Source: Actinomycetospora straminea
GTDB taxonomy: Bacteria > Actinomycetota > Actinomycetes > Mycobacteriales > Pseudonocardiaceae
NCBI RefSeq assembly: GCF_028737255.1
Contig: NZ_JAQZAN010000011.1
Span: forward strand, 148,093 to 212,092
Direction: 5' to 3'
Length of the DNA stretch: 64,000 nt
The notes beneath the pieces are model-generated. The model had not been told where the DNA came from. It saw only the letters and a list, made by a program, of their open reading frames with translations, and searched no databases. The position numbers and the translations under genes are program-made. This document shows positions 63,597 to 64,000 of the stretch, one piece after another (the first letter of the stretch is position 1; every line of letters begins with the position of its first letter).

Positions 63597-64000
63597 TCAG
63601 CCCGGCAGGACCAGGGTGCCGACGGCCGCGAGCGCCCCCGCGACGGCGCCGGTGAGCAGCGCGATGCCCGACCACCAGGCGATCCGTGCCGGGGTCCACG
63701 CCGAGGGCGCGTCGCCGGGCGGCGGTACCGCGCCGGGCGCGGTCAGCGGCCGGGCCGCGGGGACCCCGGGCGCGGCGGGACGACCGGCCGGACCGGGGCC
63801 GGGCGGCGGGGGACCGGGACGGGCGGGGGCGCGCGGCGGCGGCGCGCCCGGCGCCCAGGGGCGCTCGGCGGTCGCGGGCCCGGGACGCGGGGCCGGACGC
63901 GGCATCGGCGGCCCGCCGCGGGTGGGGGCGGCGTACGGGCCGGTCGCCGTGGGTCCGGCGGCCGTGGGTCCGGCGGCCGTGGGTCCGGCGGCCGTGGGTC
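63597..64000 (-). CDS. Proline-rich protein with C-terminal membrane anchor (5' end outside window)
   Basis: The frame runs open from 64000 to the stop at 63597, with at least 134 residues visible. It consists of Pro/Ala/Gly-rich disordered sequence with PTAAG repeats, then WTPARIAWWSGIALLTG..LAAVGTLVLPG, one membrane helix close to the C-terminus. An ATG at 63905 could be a start, but the frame and its composition continue upstream without a break, so the gene probably begins beyond the window. Function unknown; it may be a surface or septal protein of low complexity. Confidence 0.6.
   Translation of the reverse strand, partial: PTAAGPTAAGPTAAGPTATGPYAAPTRGGPPMPRPAPRPGPATAERPWAPGAPPPRAPARPGPPPPGPGPAGRPAAPGVPAARPLTAPGAVPPPGDAPSAWTPARIAWWSGIALLTGAVAGALAAVGTLVLPG
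63946..64000. repeat. 15-bp tandem repeat at the window end
   Basis: Units of gccgtgggtccggcg start at 63946, 63961, 63976 and 63991 (cut). On the minus strand they encode Pro-Thr-Ala-Ala-Gly repeats. Confidence 0.85.

Overview
The window is chromosomal DNA of a very GC-rich actinobacterium. Codon third positions are almost all G or C, GTG starts are common, and many neighbours overlap as GTGA or ATGA. The genes point to the Pseudonocardiales or a nearby mycolate-actinobacterial lineage: an HspR/HAIR-controlled dnaK-grpE-dnaJ-hspR operon, a mycobacterial-type Dcd, a PrpE-like acyl-CoA synthetase, an iniA/iniC-type dynamin pair and SARP/AfsR-like regulators. Several gene pairs recall the Mycobacterium tuberculosis region around Rv0321-Rv0385 (dcd, the Rv0338c-type Fe-S reductase, dnaK-hspR, clpB beside a globin reductase, pyrE beside an Rv0383c-like gene, a SpoU methylase, a DedA protein). 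This is from memory and was not computed. The genus is an inference.

Layout. 0-5.5 kb: two dynamin-like GTPases (minus), a small membrane protein, a small hypothetical, trmB, a NYN-domain protein and an amidohydrolase. 5.5-8.4 kb (minus): DUF4397 surface protein, class F sortase, ECF sigma factor and zinc anti-sigma factor. 8.5-19.6 kb: prpE-like synthetase, SDR, transglycosylase-like protein, HSL-type esterase, an ArsR/AHSA1 pair with two visible operators, GNAT, tRNA-Gly(CCC), a CHASE3-HAMP-GAF-GGDEF diguanylate cyclase and dcd. 19.7-22.2 kb: large membrane Fe-S reductase. 22.7-31.3 kb: six tightly coupled genes resembling a Gram-positive type IV secretion (conjugation) apparatus, with no relaxase, coupling ATPase or integrase in view. 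31.3-41.3 kb: epimerase, dnaK-grpE-dnaJ-hspR, a divergent globin-reductase and clpB, with three HAIR operators. 41.4-57.2 kb: an accessory block with two large SARP/NB-ARC regulators around a flavin oxidase, a small monooxygenase, two methyltransferases, DoxX, a PIG-L deacetylase, an MFS exporter and a MarR/rifampin-phosphotransferase-like pair. 57.3-64 kb: ABC-F protein, a membrane protein, a fused double SDR, pyrE-like PRTase, SpoU methylase, DedA and a proline-rich membrane protein cut by the window end.

Two themes cut across the window. First, many genes start 6-9 nt after a TANNNT -10 box and so look leaderless. Second, a family of hairpin-forming repeats sits in intergenic gaps, often between converging genes. 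Related copies lie in frame inside two protein linkers: the VirB6-like protein and the second SARP regulator. I saw no CRISPR array, insertion sequence, rRNA or phage gene.
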